A DNA stretch of 64,000 nucleotides from Piromyces finnis (Eukaryota; Neocallimastigomycota; Neocallimastigomycetes; Neocallimastigales; Neocallimastigaceae): the NCBI GenBank assembly GCA_002104945.1, contig MCFH01000013.1, positions 868,001 through 932,000 on the forward strand. Direction: 5' to 3'. Made by a program: the position numbers and the translations under genes. The notes beneath the pieces are model-generated. The model had not been told where the DNA came from, searched no databases, and worked only from the letters and a program-made list of their open reading frames with translations. This document shows positions 46,133 through 57,227 of this stretch, piece after piece; position 1 is the first letter of the stretch; each line of letters starts with the position of its first letter.

Positions 46133-48085
46133 AGGAATTTATTTACAACCCAACATTTTACTTTTCATTTTCTATTATTAGGATTGTTAAAAGGGGTGGA
46201 GTTCTTACTAAAATAGGAAATATGATAAATTTTAATTATTATTAATTTTGTAAACAAAATCTTATTTTTAATTATTCCAAGCATTTCATTCGTTGATAAG
46301 TTTAATTTAAATATAAATATTATCATATATTATTCTATATATTACTTTACATTAAAATATATTGCAATAAATTTAACGTGGAGTATTTTTAAAATTTTGA
46401 ATGTAATCAACACACCAAAAGTGTGGAGTAAAAAAGTAAAAACAAAGAAAAGTGGTGGTGTGTATAGGAAAAAGAAGAAGGAAACTTTTTTAATAATGTT
46501 TTATAGTAATGGTAATTTTGCAAGGTATGTCATGTCATGTCAATAGAATTTAATAAATTGAATTAATTATTGTTTGTATTTTTTAAAAGAGAAACGTTTG
46601 GTAAAAAAAGGGTTATTAGTAAAAGGCATAAGAATTAAACGTTAAAAGGTGTAAAATAACACCATTAAATATAATTGAATAATAAAAAATTAAAAGACTA
46701 TCAATTTAGTTATAGGATGATTATTAAACTTTTATTTTTTACTAGGTGAAAGACTTGAACGAAAGTCTTTTTTTTTTTTATCATAAATTTATGTGTAACA
46801 TAAATGAATATATAAAAAAAGGCGTTTTTAAAGTTTTAGTGGGTTGATATAGAATCATAAAAATGTGGTGAGATCAATTTTTTTTTTTTATTCTTGTCAT
46901 TAATAGATGATGATCGTATTTTAGGTTGCTGCTGCTGATGGAGGTTGTTAATTGTTGGGTGGTGGTTGGTGTGTGCCTGCTTTTTAATATTCTTTTTATA
47001 TATTATTATTATATATTAGAGTTTTAAATTTCTCTATTCTATTGTATACATATCCATATATTATTTCATGATGATCTAATATATTTGTATTATGAAAATT
47101 CTATATACAATTGTATTTTTATCTGTTTTTATTATAATAGGTTAATATATACAATATAATAAAAAATAATTAATTTATTAAATAAAAAAATCAATATTAT
47201 CAATTGTCAGAATAATATTAAAATTTTCTATTTAAAGTCAAAAATGCCCTCTAATTTTTTGTTTTTCTTTTTACTTTTAAACTTTGATTTGTAATTATAA
47301 TATAATAATATTTTAAATATTATTTATATTTGGAAATAAAAAGGTAAAAGAAAGACTATTTTTTTTTAAAGTGATACCGAATTTATTTTATTTAAATAGT
47401 TATTATTATTTTATTATTTGAAATCAATATTTATAATAACCTATTATTATGAATTGTAATTATTAATATATTAGTTGTTGTAAAAACAATTTAAGAAACA
47501 AATTACTTGATATTTTTTATAAAAAGGTATTTATTATTATTATTATATATATATGTATATTTTAAATAGTAAAATAAAAATTTTGTATATAAAATAAATG
47601 TCATAATGAAAATAAAATTAATATTTAATATGAAAATAATATATCCAAGATTGATACTAACATAAAAAAAAATTGTGTATATAAATAATATCCTATTTTA
47701 TATATAACAGTTTTTAAATATTTTTTATTTTTTAAAATAGTGTGTGTGAAATATTTAAAACTAATAAAAATATAAAGTTACCTTTTTTTAAAAGGTCAGT
47801 GAATATGATAACATTTAAAAAATAATTGAAATAATACTAATATTAATATTATTAAATAAAAAATATAATTGCTAATATATATATAAATAAAAAACTAAAT
47901 AAATAATTAATATAAAATTTATATGTATTTATATATTATAATATATTTGTATAGAAAAAATTAATATTTTATATAAAATTATATCAAAGTACATATAATA
48001 TTTTGGGTATAAAATAAAACATATCTATTTTTATTGGAATACAATTTTAGAATAATTTATTATTTAATAAAATAGAAATAAAAAA

Positions 48086-51000
48086 ATGATGGAATATAAG
48101 GAAGAAGGTTTTCAATCATGGGCTAATGCTTTACCAGAAAAGCAAGGTCTTTATGATCCAGAAAATGAAAAGGATTCTTGTGGTGTCGGTTTTGTTGTTA
48201 GTATTAAGGGAGAACGTTCTAACGATATTTTAGTTAAAGGTAAACCTTTACTTGTAAACATGACTCATAGAGGTGCTGTATCAGCTGATCCAAGAGATGG
48301 TGATGGTGCTGGTGTTATGACCGGTATTCCATATGAATTCTTTGCTGATGATATTAAAGAAAAATTCAAACTCGAATTACCACCACCAGGTCAATATGCT
48401 TGTGGTAACATTTTCTTCAACCCAGAACAAAAGGCTCTTCAAGAAAGTAAGGAAGCCTTTGAAGGTTTTGCTAGTGATCTTGGTTTAATTGTTCTTTGCT
48501 GGCGTGTTGTTCCAACAGATAATTCAATGCTTGGTCCATCTACTCTTTCAAAGGAACCAGCTATTCTTCAACCATTTGTTACTCTTGCTTCTACTTCTGA
48601 TGAAGCTTCTGAATTCGATATGGCCCACTTTGAAAAGCAATTATACTTTTTAAGAAAACAAACTACTCATGCTCTTTCTATTAAGAATTGGTTCTACATT
48701 TGTTCTCTTTCCAACAAAACTATTGTTTACAAGGGTTTATTCACCCCAGTTCAAGTATACAATTATTACCGTGATTTAAATGCTCCAAATTACCTTACTC
48801 ATTTTGCCCTTGTTCACTCTCGTTTCTCAACTAACACCTTCCCAAGTTGGGATAGAGCTCAACCAATGAGATGGTGTGCTCACAATGGTGAAATTAATAC
48901 TTTACGTGGTAATAAGAATTGGATGCGTGCTCGTGAAGGTGTCATGAAATCTGCTACATTCGGTAAGAAAATTGAAGATATTTATCCAATTATTGAAGTT
49001 GGTGGTTCCGATTCTGCTGCTTTCGATAATGTTTTAGAATTATTGGTTATTAATGGTGCATTAACTATGCCAGAAGCTATTATGCTTATGATTCCAGAAG
49101 CTATTTCTTCTGATATTGAAATGGAACCATACAAGCGTAACTTCTATCGCTGGGCTTCTTGTCTTATGGAACCATGGGATGGTCCAGCTTTATTTACTTT
49201 CTCTGATGGTCGTTACGTTGGTGCTAACTTAGATCGTAATGGTTTACGTCCATGCCGTTACTACATTACCAAGGACGACATTATGATTTGTGGTAGTGAA
49301 GTCGGTGCTATCACTACTGAACCAGAAGAAATTTCTTCAAAGGGAAGATTAATGCCAGGAAGAATGCTTTTAGTTGATACTAAGGAAGGTAAGATTATCG
49401 ATGATCGTGAATTAAAGAAGAGCATCTGTAATAAACATGATTTCGGAACATGGATTGAAAACAATATGATTAAACTTGAAAGTGTTGTCAAGTATGCCAA
49501 GGATAACCACTACTTCAAATCCAACATCTTAGATAAAACTACTTTTGCTCAAGACCCAAGAGCTATTGCTTTTGGTTACACTCATGAACAAGTTAATATG
49601 CTTTTCACTCCAATCTTTAATGAAGGTAAGGAAGCTCTCGGAAGTATGGGTAACGATCAACCTTTAGCTTGTCTTTCCCTTCAACCACGTCTTCCATACG
49701 ATTACTTTAGAGAACTCTTTGCTCAAGTTACTAACCCACCAATTGATCCAATTCGTGAAGAAATTATTATGTCTTTAGATTGTGCTGTTGGTCCAGAAGG
49801 TAACATCTTAGAAGTCACTGAAGATCAATGTCAAAGACTTTTCCTTCCATCTCCATTTATTTCTATCGATGAACTTTCTGCTATCAAGGATATGGATAGA
49901 ATGAACCCAACTTGGAGAGTTAAAACTATTGATATTACCTATCCAAAGGAAGAAGGTATTAAGGGTTACATTGCTACATTAGATCGTATTTGTGACGAAG
50001 TTACTCAAGCTATTAACGATGGTTATAAGATTGCTGTTCTTTCTGATAGAAACACTTCTAAGAAGAGAATTGCTATTTCTACTTTAATCGCTGTTGGTGG
50101 TGTTCATCATCATCTTGTTCGTCAAAAGTTACGTTCTCGTATTGCTTTAATTGCTGAAACTGCTGAAGCTCGTGAAGTTCACCACTTCTGTGTTTTAGTT
50201 GGTTATGGTGCTGATGGTATTTGTCCATATCTTGCTCTTGAAATTATGTTCAAGTTACACCGTGAAGGTTTAGTTAACGAAGGTGTCACTTGTGAAAAGA
50301 TTGTTGAAAATTACCGTGATGCTGTTAATCATGGTATTTTAAAGGTTATGTCTAAGATGGGTATTTCCACATTACAATCTTACAAGGGTGCTCAAATTTT
50401 CGAAGCTCTTGGTGTTGATTCATCTGTCGTTGACCGTTGTTTCGTTGGTACCGCTTCCCGTATCAAGGGTATTAACTTTGAAATTTTAGCTCTTGATGCT
50501 ATCTATCTTCACGATAGAGCTTGGCCAACTCGTACTACTGCCAAGTTAAGAACTCTTCCAGAATCTGGTGATTATCACTGGAGACACGGTGGTGAGAACC
50601 GTATTAATACTCCAAAGGCAGTTGCTGAACTCCAAGATGCTGTTCGTAACAAGAATTCAGATGCTTACAAGCGTTACTCTGAAACCTCCCAGGAAGCCAT
50701 CAAGAATTGTACTTTACGTGGTCTCTTAGAATTCAAAAAGAACACCAATTCTATTCCAATTGAATTCGTTGAACCATGGACTAGTATTGTTAAGAGATTC
50801 TGTACTGGTGCCATGTCTTATGGTTCTATTTCATATGAAGCTCACACTACCTTAGCTCTTGCTATGAACCGTTTAGGTGGTAAGAGTAACACTGGTGAAG
50901 GTGGTGAAGATCCAGAACGTTTCAAGAAGCTTGAAAATGGTGACTCTTTACGCTCTGCCATTAAGCAAGTTGCTTCTGGTCGTTTCGGTGTTACCAGTCA

Positions 51001-54000
51001 CTATCTTTCTGAATCTCAAGAACTTCAAATTAAGATGGCTCAAGGTGCTAAGCCAGGTGAAGGTGGTGAATTACCAGGTCATAAGGTTTCTGAAAGTATT
51101 GGTAAGACTAGACATTCTACTCCAGGTGTCGGTCTTATTTCCCCACCACCTCATCATGATATTTATTCTATTGAAGATCTTAAGCAATTAATTTACGATT
51201 TAAAGTGTTCTAACCCAGAAGCTCGTGTTTCTGTTAAGTTAGTATCTGAAGTTGGTGTTGGTATTGTCGCTTCTGGTGTCGCTAAGGCCAAGGCTGATCA
51301 TATCCTTATTTCTGGTCACGATGGTGGTACAGGTGCTTCTAGATTAACTGGTATTAAGTATGCTGGTCTTCCATGGGAATTAGGTCTTGCTGAAACCCAT
51401 CAAACTTTAGTCTTAAACGATCTTAGAGGTCGTGTTGTTCTTCAAACCGATGGTCAAATCAAGACTGGTAGAGATGTTGCCATTGCTTGTTTATTAGGTG
51501 CTGAAGAATTTGGTTTCGCTACTGCTCCATTAATTTCCATGGGTTGTACTATGATGCGTAAGTGTCACTTAAACTCTTGCCCAGTTGGTATTGCTACTCA
51601 AGATCCAGAACTTAGAAAGCGTTTCAAGGGTCAACCAGAACATGTCATTAACTTCTTCTACTATGTTGCCGAAGAATTAAGAGAAATTATGGCCAAGTTA
51701 GGTTTCCGTACCGTTAACGAAATGGTTGGTCGTTCTGATATGTTAAAGGTTAGTGATTCTCTTGTTAATCCAAAGGCTATGACTCTTGATTTAGCTCCAA
51801 TTCTTACTCCAGCTCACACTTTACGTCCAGGTGTTCCAACTTACTGTGTTAGAAAGCAAGATCACACTCTTTGGAAGCGTTTAGATAACAAGGTTATTGA
51901 AGAAGTCAAGTACAAGAAGGAAAAGGGCAGACCAATCGAAACTGTCATGGACTTTGATGTTGTCAATACTGATCGTGCTATTGGTACCACTGTATCTTAC
52001 AACGTTTCTAAGGTCTATAAGGATGCTGGTCTTCCAGACGATACCATTCAATTTAACTTGAAGGGTTCTGCTGGTCAATCTCTTGGTGCTTTCTTAGCTA
52101 AGGGTGTTACCATTAAACTTGAAGGTGATTCTAACGATTACGTTGGTAAAGGTTTATCTGGTGGTCGTATTGTTATTTACCCACCAAAGTGCTCTACCTT
52201 CAATGCTGGTGAAAACATTATCGTAGGTAATGTTTGTTTATATGGTGCCACTAGTGGTGAAGCCTTCATTAATGGTGTTGCTGCTGAACGTTTCTGTGTA
52301 CGTAACAGTGGTGCCATTGCTGTTGTTGAAGGTGTTGGTGATCACGGTTGTGAATACATGACTGGTGGTCGTTGTATTATCCTCGGTAGTGTTGGTCGTA
52401 ACTTTGCTGCTGGTATGAGCGGTGGTATTGCTTACATTTACGATCCAGAAGGTCAATTCCCATCCAAGTGTAACATGGAACTTGTTGGTCTTGAAACCTT
52501 GGAAGAAGAAGAAGATATTGAATTCCTTAAGGAAACCATTACTAAGCATGTTGAATACACCAACTCTGAAAAGGGTAAGGCTTTATTAGATGACTGGGAA
52601 AACACTATAAATGACTTTGTTAAGGTTATGCCAATTGATTACAAGAAGATTCTTCAAGAAAAGAAGAATAAGAAGGTTGAAGGTGAAGAAGAAGCTGCTA
52701 AAAAAACTAATGAAAAGGAAATGGAAAAGAACAAGGAAAAAGCTAATGAAGCTATTGTTGATATTGAAGATATTACTGGTGGTGTTAATGCTGAAGCCAA
52801 GAAGGATATTGAACACTTGGATAAGATTAAGGGATTCATGAAGTACAAGAAGGAAAAGGATCATTACCGTCCAGTTAAGCGTAGAATCAACGATTGGAAG
52901 GAAGTTTCCAAGCGTTTAGATCATGATTCTCTTAAGATCCAAGCTTCTCGTTGTATGGATTGTGGTATTCCATTCTGTCAATCTGACACTGGTTGTCCAC
53001 TTGGTAACATTATTCCAAAGTTCAATGAATTAGTATTCAAGGAACAATGGAAGGAAGCTTTCCTTCGTTTAACCACTACTTCTAACTTCCCAGAATTTAC
53101 TGGTAGAGTTTGTCCAGCTTTATGTGAAGGTGCCTGTTGCTTAGGTGCTCAAAGTGACCCAGTTTCCGTTAAGTCTATTGAAGCTGCTATCATTGACAAG
53201 GCTTGGGAAGAAGGTTGGATTGTTCCAACTCCACCATCCGAACGTACTGGTAAGAGAATTGCCATTATTGGTTCTGGTCCATCTGGTTTAGCTGCTGCTG
53301 ATCAATTAAACAAGGCTGGTCACTCTGTTATTGTTTATGAACGTAATGATCGTATTGGTGGTCTTTTAATGTACGGTATTCCAAACATGAAGTTAGATAA
53401 GGAAATTGTCCAAAGACGTGTTGACTTAATGGCTGCTGAAGGTGTTAAGTTCATCACTGATGCTCATGTTGGTAAGGATCTCGATGCCAGAACCTTACAA
53501 AAGGATAACGATGCCTTATTAATCTGTACTGGTTCTACCTGGCCAAGAGACTTAAAGATTAAGGGTCGTGAATTAAACGGTATCTACTACGCCATGGAAT
53601 ACTTGGAAAGAAACACTAAGAGTTTAATCAATTCTCACTTTACTGATGGTAAGAACATTTCCGTTAAGGATATGAATGTTATTGTTATTGGTGGTGGTGA
53701 TACTGGTAACGATTGTATTGGTTCTGCCATTCGTCAAGGTGCCAAGAGTGTCACTAACTTTGAACTTTTACCACAACCACCAAAGCAACGTGCTCCAGAA
53801 AACCCATGGCCACAATGGCCACGTGTATTCCGTGTCGATTACGGTCATGAAGAAGCTATTAGCAAGTACGGTAAGGATCCAAGAGAATACTGTATCATGT
53901 CTAAGGAATTTGTTGCCGCTCCAACTGGTAACCGTATTGCTGGTATTAAGACTGTTCGTGTTGACTGGAAGAAGGACAGTAACGGTAAATGGGAAATGAC

Positions 54001-54382
54001 TGAAGTTCCAAACTCTGAAAAGATCTTCCCAGCCGATATTGTCTTCCTTAGTATGGGTTTCTGTGGTCCAGAAGATACTATTACTAAGCAATTAGGTGTT
54101 CAACAAGATCGTCGTACTAACATTATTACTCCAAAGGATGGATTCCAAACCTCTATTCCAGGTGTCTTTGCTGCTGGTGATTGTCGTCGTGGTCAATCCT
54201 TAGTTGTTTGGGGTGTTAGTGAAGGTCGTCGTGCTGCTCGTGAAATTGATTTATACTTGATGGGTAATACTGTCTTACCAGTTACTGGTGGTATGACTAA
54301 ACGTGCTCCATCTGATATTCAACTTCAAATTGAAGAAGCTCCACCAACCGCTAACCAAAACAACCACAACATGCACTCTTAA
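48086..54382 (+). CDS. GLT1: Glutamate synthase [NADH] (GOGAT), fused large and small domains
   Basis: Converts glutamine + 2-oxoglutarate + NADH to two glutamates in ammonium assimilation. One intron-free ORF of 2098 residues, matching fungal GLT1 length. The class II amidotransferase nucleophile is Cys32 (KDSCGVGF), so a 31-residue propeptide is expected to be removed. The FMN-binding synthase domain (about 880-1290) contains KPGEGGELPGHK and the 3Fe-4S cysteines of GCTMMRKCHLNSCPVG. The GXGXG domain follows (about 1330-1500). A Lys/Glu-rich linker (about 1510-1600) joins the small-subunit part: Fe-S cysteines in RCMDCGIPFCQ and CPALCEGACC, the FAD fold IIGSGPSGLAAA near 1733 and the NADH fold VIGGGDTGNDC near 1870. 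Codons are strongly biased to preferred ones (GGT, GCT, AAG, AAC), pointing to high expression. The second Met follows directly after the first, so either could be used. Confidence 0.98.
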   Translation: MMEYKEEGFQSWANALPEKQGLYDPENEKDSCGVGFVVSIKGERSNDILVKGKPLLVNMTHRGAVSADPRDGDGAGVMTGIPYEFFADDIKEKFKLELPPPGQYACGNIFFNPEQKALQESKEAFEGFASDLGLIVLCWRVVPTDNSMLGPSTLSKEPAILQPFVTLASTSDEASEFDMAHFEKQLYFLRKQTTHALSIKNWFYICSLSNKTIVYKGLFTPVQVYNYYRDLNAPNYLTHFALVHSRFSTNTFPSWDRAQPMRWCAHNGEINTLRGNKNWMRAREGVMKSATFGKKIEDIYPIIEVGGSDSAAFDNVLELLVINGALTMPEAIMLMIPEAISSDIEMEPYKRNFYRWASCLMEPWDGPALFTFSDGRYVGANLDRNGLRPCRYYITKDDIMICGSEVGAITTEPEEISSKGRLMPGRMLLVDTKEGKIIDDRELKKSICNKHDFGTWIENNMIKLESVVKYAKDNHYFKSNILDKTTFAQDPRAIAFGYTHEQVNMLFTPIFNEGKEALGSMGNDQPLACLSLQPRLPYDYFRELFAQVTNPPIDPIREEIIMSLDCAVGPEGNILEVTEDQCQRLFLPSPFISIDELSAIKDMDRMNPTWRVKTIDITYPKEEGIKGYIATLDRICDEVTQAINDGYKIAVLSDRNTSKKRIAISTLIAVGGVHHHLVRQKLRSRIALIAETAEAREVHHFCVLVGYGADGICPYLALEIMFKLHREGLVNEGVTCEKIVENYRDAVNHGILKVMSKMGISTLQSYKGAQIFEALGVDSSVVDRCFVGTASRIKGINFEILALDAIYLHDRAWPTRTTAKLRTLPESGDYHWRHGGENRINTPKAVAELQDAVRNKNSDAYKRYSETSQEAIKNCTLRGLLEFKKNTNSIPIEFVEPWTSIVKRFCTGAMSYGSISYEAHTTLALAMNRLGGKSNTGEGGEDPERFKKLENGDSLRSAIKQVASGRFGVTSHYLSESQELQIKMAQGAKPGEGGELPGHKVSESIGKTRHSTPGVGLISPPPHHDIYSIEDLKQLIYDLKCSNPEARVSVKLVSEVGVGIVASGVAKAKADHILISGHDGGTGASRLTGIKYAGLPWELGLAETHQTLVLNDLRGRVVLQTDGQIKTGRDVAIACLLGAEEFGFATAPLISMGCTMMRKCHLNSCPVGIATQDPELRKRFKGQPEHVINFFYYVAEELREIMAKLGFRTVNEMVGRSDMLKVSDSLVNPKAMTLDLAPILTPAHTLRPGVPTYCVRKQDHTLWKRLDNKVIEEVKYKKEKGRPIETVMDFDVVNTDRAIGTTVSYNVSKVYKDAGLPDDTIQFNLKGSAGQSLGAFLAKGVTIKLEGDSNDYVGKGLSGGRIVIYPPKCSTFNAGENIIVGNVCLYGATSGEAFINGVAAERFCVRNSGAIAVVEGVGDHGCEYMTGGRCIILGSVGRNFAAGMSGGIAYIYDPEGQFPSKCNMELVGLETLEEEEDIEFLKETITKHVEYTNSEKGKALLDDWENTINDFVKVMPIDYKKILQEKKNKKVEGEEEAAKKTNEKEMEKNKEKANEAIVDIEDITGGVNAEAKKDIEHLDKIKGFMKYKKEKDHYRPVKRRINDWKEVSKRLDHDSLKIQASRCMDCGIPFCQSDTGCPLGNIIPKFNELVFKEQWKEAFLRLTTTSNFPEFTGRVCPALCEGACCLGAQSDPVSVKSIEAAIIDKAWEEGWIVPTPPSERTGKRIAIIGSGPSGLAAADQLNKAGHSVIVYERNDRIGGLLMYGIPNMKLDKEIVQRRVDLMAAEGVKFITDAHVGKDLDARTLQKDNDALLICTGSTWPRDLKIKGRELNGIYYAMEYLERNTKSLINSHFTDGKNISVKDMNVIVIGGGDTGNDCIGSAIRQGAKSVTNFELLPQPPKQRAPENPWPQWPRVFRVDYGHEEAISKYGKDPREYCIMSKEFVAAPTGNRIAGIKTVRVDWKKDSNGKWEMTEVPNSEKIFPADIVFLSMGFCGPEDTITKQLGVQQDRRTNIITPKDGFQTSIPGVFAAGDCRRGQSLVVWGVSEGRRAAREIDLYLMGNTVLPVTGGMTKRAPSDIQLQIEEAPPTANQNNHNMHS

Positions 54383-55630
54383 AAAAAAGTGTAATCATTT
54401 TACTCCTCCTCCTCCTCCTCCTCCCTATCTCTCCTATCCTTAACAAAAGAATTATTCTTTTTTTTTTTTTTTTAAAAAAAAAACAAACACAAAAAGCAAA
54501 AATCAAACACAAAAATGCTTTTCAAGTATTATATATCCACTTTAAAAAATGTTTTAATGTTTATATACACTCACCCAAAGGGAAAACCAAGAAAGAAAAA
54601 AAAAACTACCTTCCAAAAAAAAAATAACCAAAATTTCAAAATAAAAAAAAAGTAATTAATTGTATAATAATACCTTTTTAAAATAATACTATTAAATTTT
54701 ATATCATAATAGAAGAAACAACTAAACAAAACAAAAAATAGTTTTTTTTTATCAACAATCAAAATTATTTAAGAATTATTTATATTTATTTATTTTTTTT
54801 AAAAAAAAAATTTTTTTTAAAACTTTTTTTTAATCATTAACTAATAATAGAAAAAGTAGGTAAACTTTTTATCATTAAAATATTATTATATTTTAGAAGA
54901 AAACAAATAGGTGTTTTCTCTCTTTTTTTTTATTTTTAACTTTTATATTTTTTATTTACAGCTAAAATATTTATTATAATCAATGATTAAGGAAAAATAA
55001 CACACACACACACCCATCCTTTTTTGATTTATAAATATTTATAAAGTTAAATAATAATATAAATATATTTTTTTATTAAAAAAAAAAAAAAAAAAAAAAA
55101 AGCATTTAATAAATAAAAAAAAATATAAAATATAAAAATTTAAAGATTTTTTTTTTTTTCTTTTTCATTAGAGTGTCAAAGATTAGAGATAAAATAATAA
55201 TTGGATAAGGGAAAAAAAAAAAGTATTTTATAATAAATAAAGGGAAAATGAACCGACTGGCCAGATCCAATTTCAAATAAATTAATACTACGCATCATTC
55301 TTTTTTTTTTTTTTAAAAAAGTTTTTCTTTTCTCGATTATTATTATTTGTTATGGAGGAGGAAGGTTGTGGAATTCATTGTATAGGTTAAAATTTATGAG
55401 GCATAAGTCTTTTGGTAAAAAAAAAAAGATTTTATTTTTAATTTTTTTTTTTTTTTAATATTTATTATATTTTAATCGTGTTATAATTATTTTATAAAAA
55501 AAAAGGTTTTTAAAGTTTTTTTTTTTAATTTTCTTCTTCTCGGCGGAAATACTCCCGAGATTCTTTATATTAATATAAAAAGTGAAAAAAAAAAAAAAAA
55601 GAATTGATTACGCTTAATAAATATGAATAT

Positions 55631-55696
<66 letters not shown>

Positions 55697-55743
55697 AATA
55701 TCATTTTAATACATAGTTTTCTCAATAATATACAAGGATTTGT

Positions 55744-55789
<46 letters not shown>

Positions 55790-55864
55790 CAAATCATCAT
55801 GATAAATAATTACAGAAAAAAAAAAATCCATCATCAATATACTTTGTATTTAACAATTTCTCCA

Positions 55865-55898
<34 letters not shown>

Positions 55899-56789
55899 GT
55901 AATAAATACTATAGTCCTTTTTTTTTTTTCTCTATTTAAAAAAAAGTCTGGATAAAAGTTTGGTAAAGAAAATATTCTTTTGGTATAACAAAAAAAATAG
56001 CAAGAAGGTTTAATTTACTAGATTATAATATATATTTGATACATAATATGTTTGAAATTTTTTACATATTCAGTGTATCCTTTCTTTTTTTATTATTTTT
56101 CTATGATACCCTACTCTTTTTGATCTTGATAAAGTTAATTATTGTTGATAATAACTCTAATCATACTTGGAGGCATAATAATCATAAACATAATGGTAAT
56201 AATAATAATTAATATCCTAATTTGAATATTTCATTGTCTTATTAATTATTTTTCAGAATGCTTTGATTGAAATTTTTATAATAAAAGATTATTCAACTTT
56301 TATAATTCTACATATTAAATGTTTTTTTTTTTTTTTTAATAAAATTTGTATAATTATCAACTTTTTTTTACTTTTGAGTTTATAAAATTTAAATATTTTA
56401 GATCTATGATTATATACATCACTATTTATATGTATGAATTATTCTTGAGTGTATTAATAGTCAGTACTAATGGTTAAACTTTAGGATTTTTTTTTTTCAA
56501 AGTTGTTTTTTAAAAAATTCATTTGGAATTATTTTGTATTTCAAGTATAAATCATGTTCTATTATCGAAAACTTGTGGGAAATTAATAGGTATAAAAAGT
56601 ATTACATATTCGTTTTTAGTATTGTTTCTTTTCTTCTTTTACCAATGAATAATGATTAGAATTAAATATTGAAATGAATTTTTTTTACAATTTTTAATAC
56701 TAATTTTTATATGATTTTAACCTTTTTTTTTTTTTAATTATTAAAATTTAAAAATTAAAGTTTAAAATTTTTTATATATATGGTACAGT

Positions 56790-56822
<33 letters not shown>

Positions 56823-56846
56823 ACTCCAACCCAAAATTGTTGAAAT
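54383..56846. other. 2.5-kb intergenic region rich in homopolymers
   Basis: Begins with a (CTC)n tract in the GLT1 3' flank (54402-54423). It continues with many poly(A) and poly(T) runs, an (AT)n tract (55665-55692), a 45-nt poly(T) (55745-55789), an (AAT)n run (55866-55900) and a poly(T) just before ERI1 (56792-56820). A GC-rich hairpin lies at 55538-55560. I see no gene. Confidence 0.6.
55618..55789. repeat. Poly(A) - (AT)n - poly(T) composite tract
   Basis: A run of about 32 As (55633-55664), then an (AT)n stretch to 55692, about 50 bp of unique DNA and a 45-nt T run. The A and T runs could pair in a single strand. Confidence 0.85.
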
Positions 56847-57194
56847 ATGGCAGATGAAATTCGTAAAGATTCGTCACTAGATGATGATAGTAATATAGAA
56901 GAATTAGGCCATAAAATAGAAAACATAGCAATAAAAGATACAATTGAAGATAATAAAGAAACATCAGTTAATTCGGTAACAGTACAAGATGATAACAATT
57001 TATTAAATAAATTAAAGAAATTTAATAATGTAACTGAACTAAGAAAAGAAATGTCAAGATTAGGTTTAAGTTTAAAAGGAAATAAAGATGAATTAAAAAA
57101 AAGATATAAAAAATATATAAAAAAACAAGAAGAAAAAGAAAAGAATAAGTAAATTTTGATTATTTTCAACTATTTATTATTATTAATTAAATTA

Positions 57195-57227
<33 letters not shown>

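Larger units (their letters stand above)
42890..48085. other. 5.2-kb gene-free region between divergent transporter and GLT1
   Basis: Largest stretch without a gene in the window. It holds a (TAG)n tract (43168-43204), a 7-bp perfect hairpin (44115-44135), a tetranucleotide satellite (44805-45290), a (GGT)n run (46099-46132) and many A/T runs. No exon chain or tRNA could be found. It contains the promoters of both flanking genes. Confidence 0.6.

Noticed and set aside
55604-55939. Open frame made of Lys, Tyr-Ile and Phe runs
   Set aside because: Translation of poly(A), (AT)n and poly(T) tracts; no real protein features.
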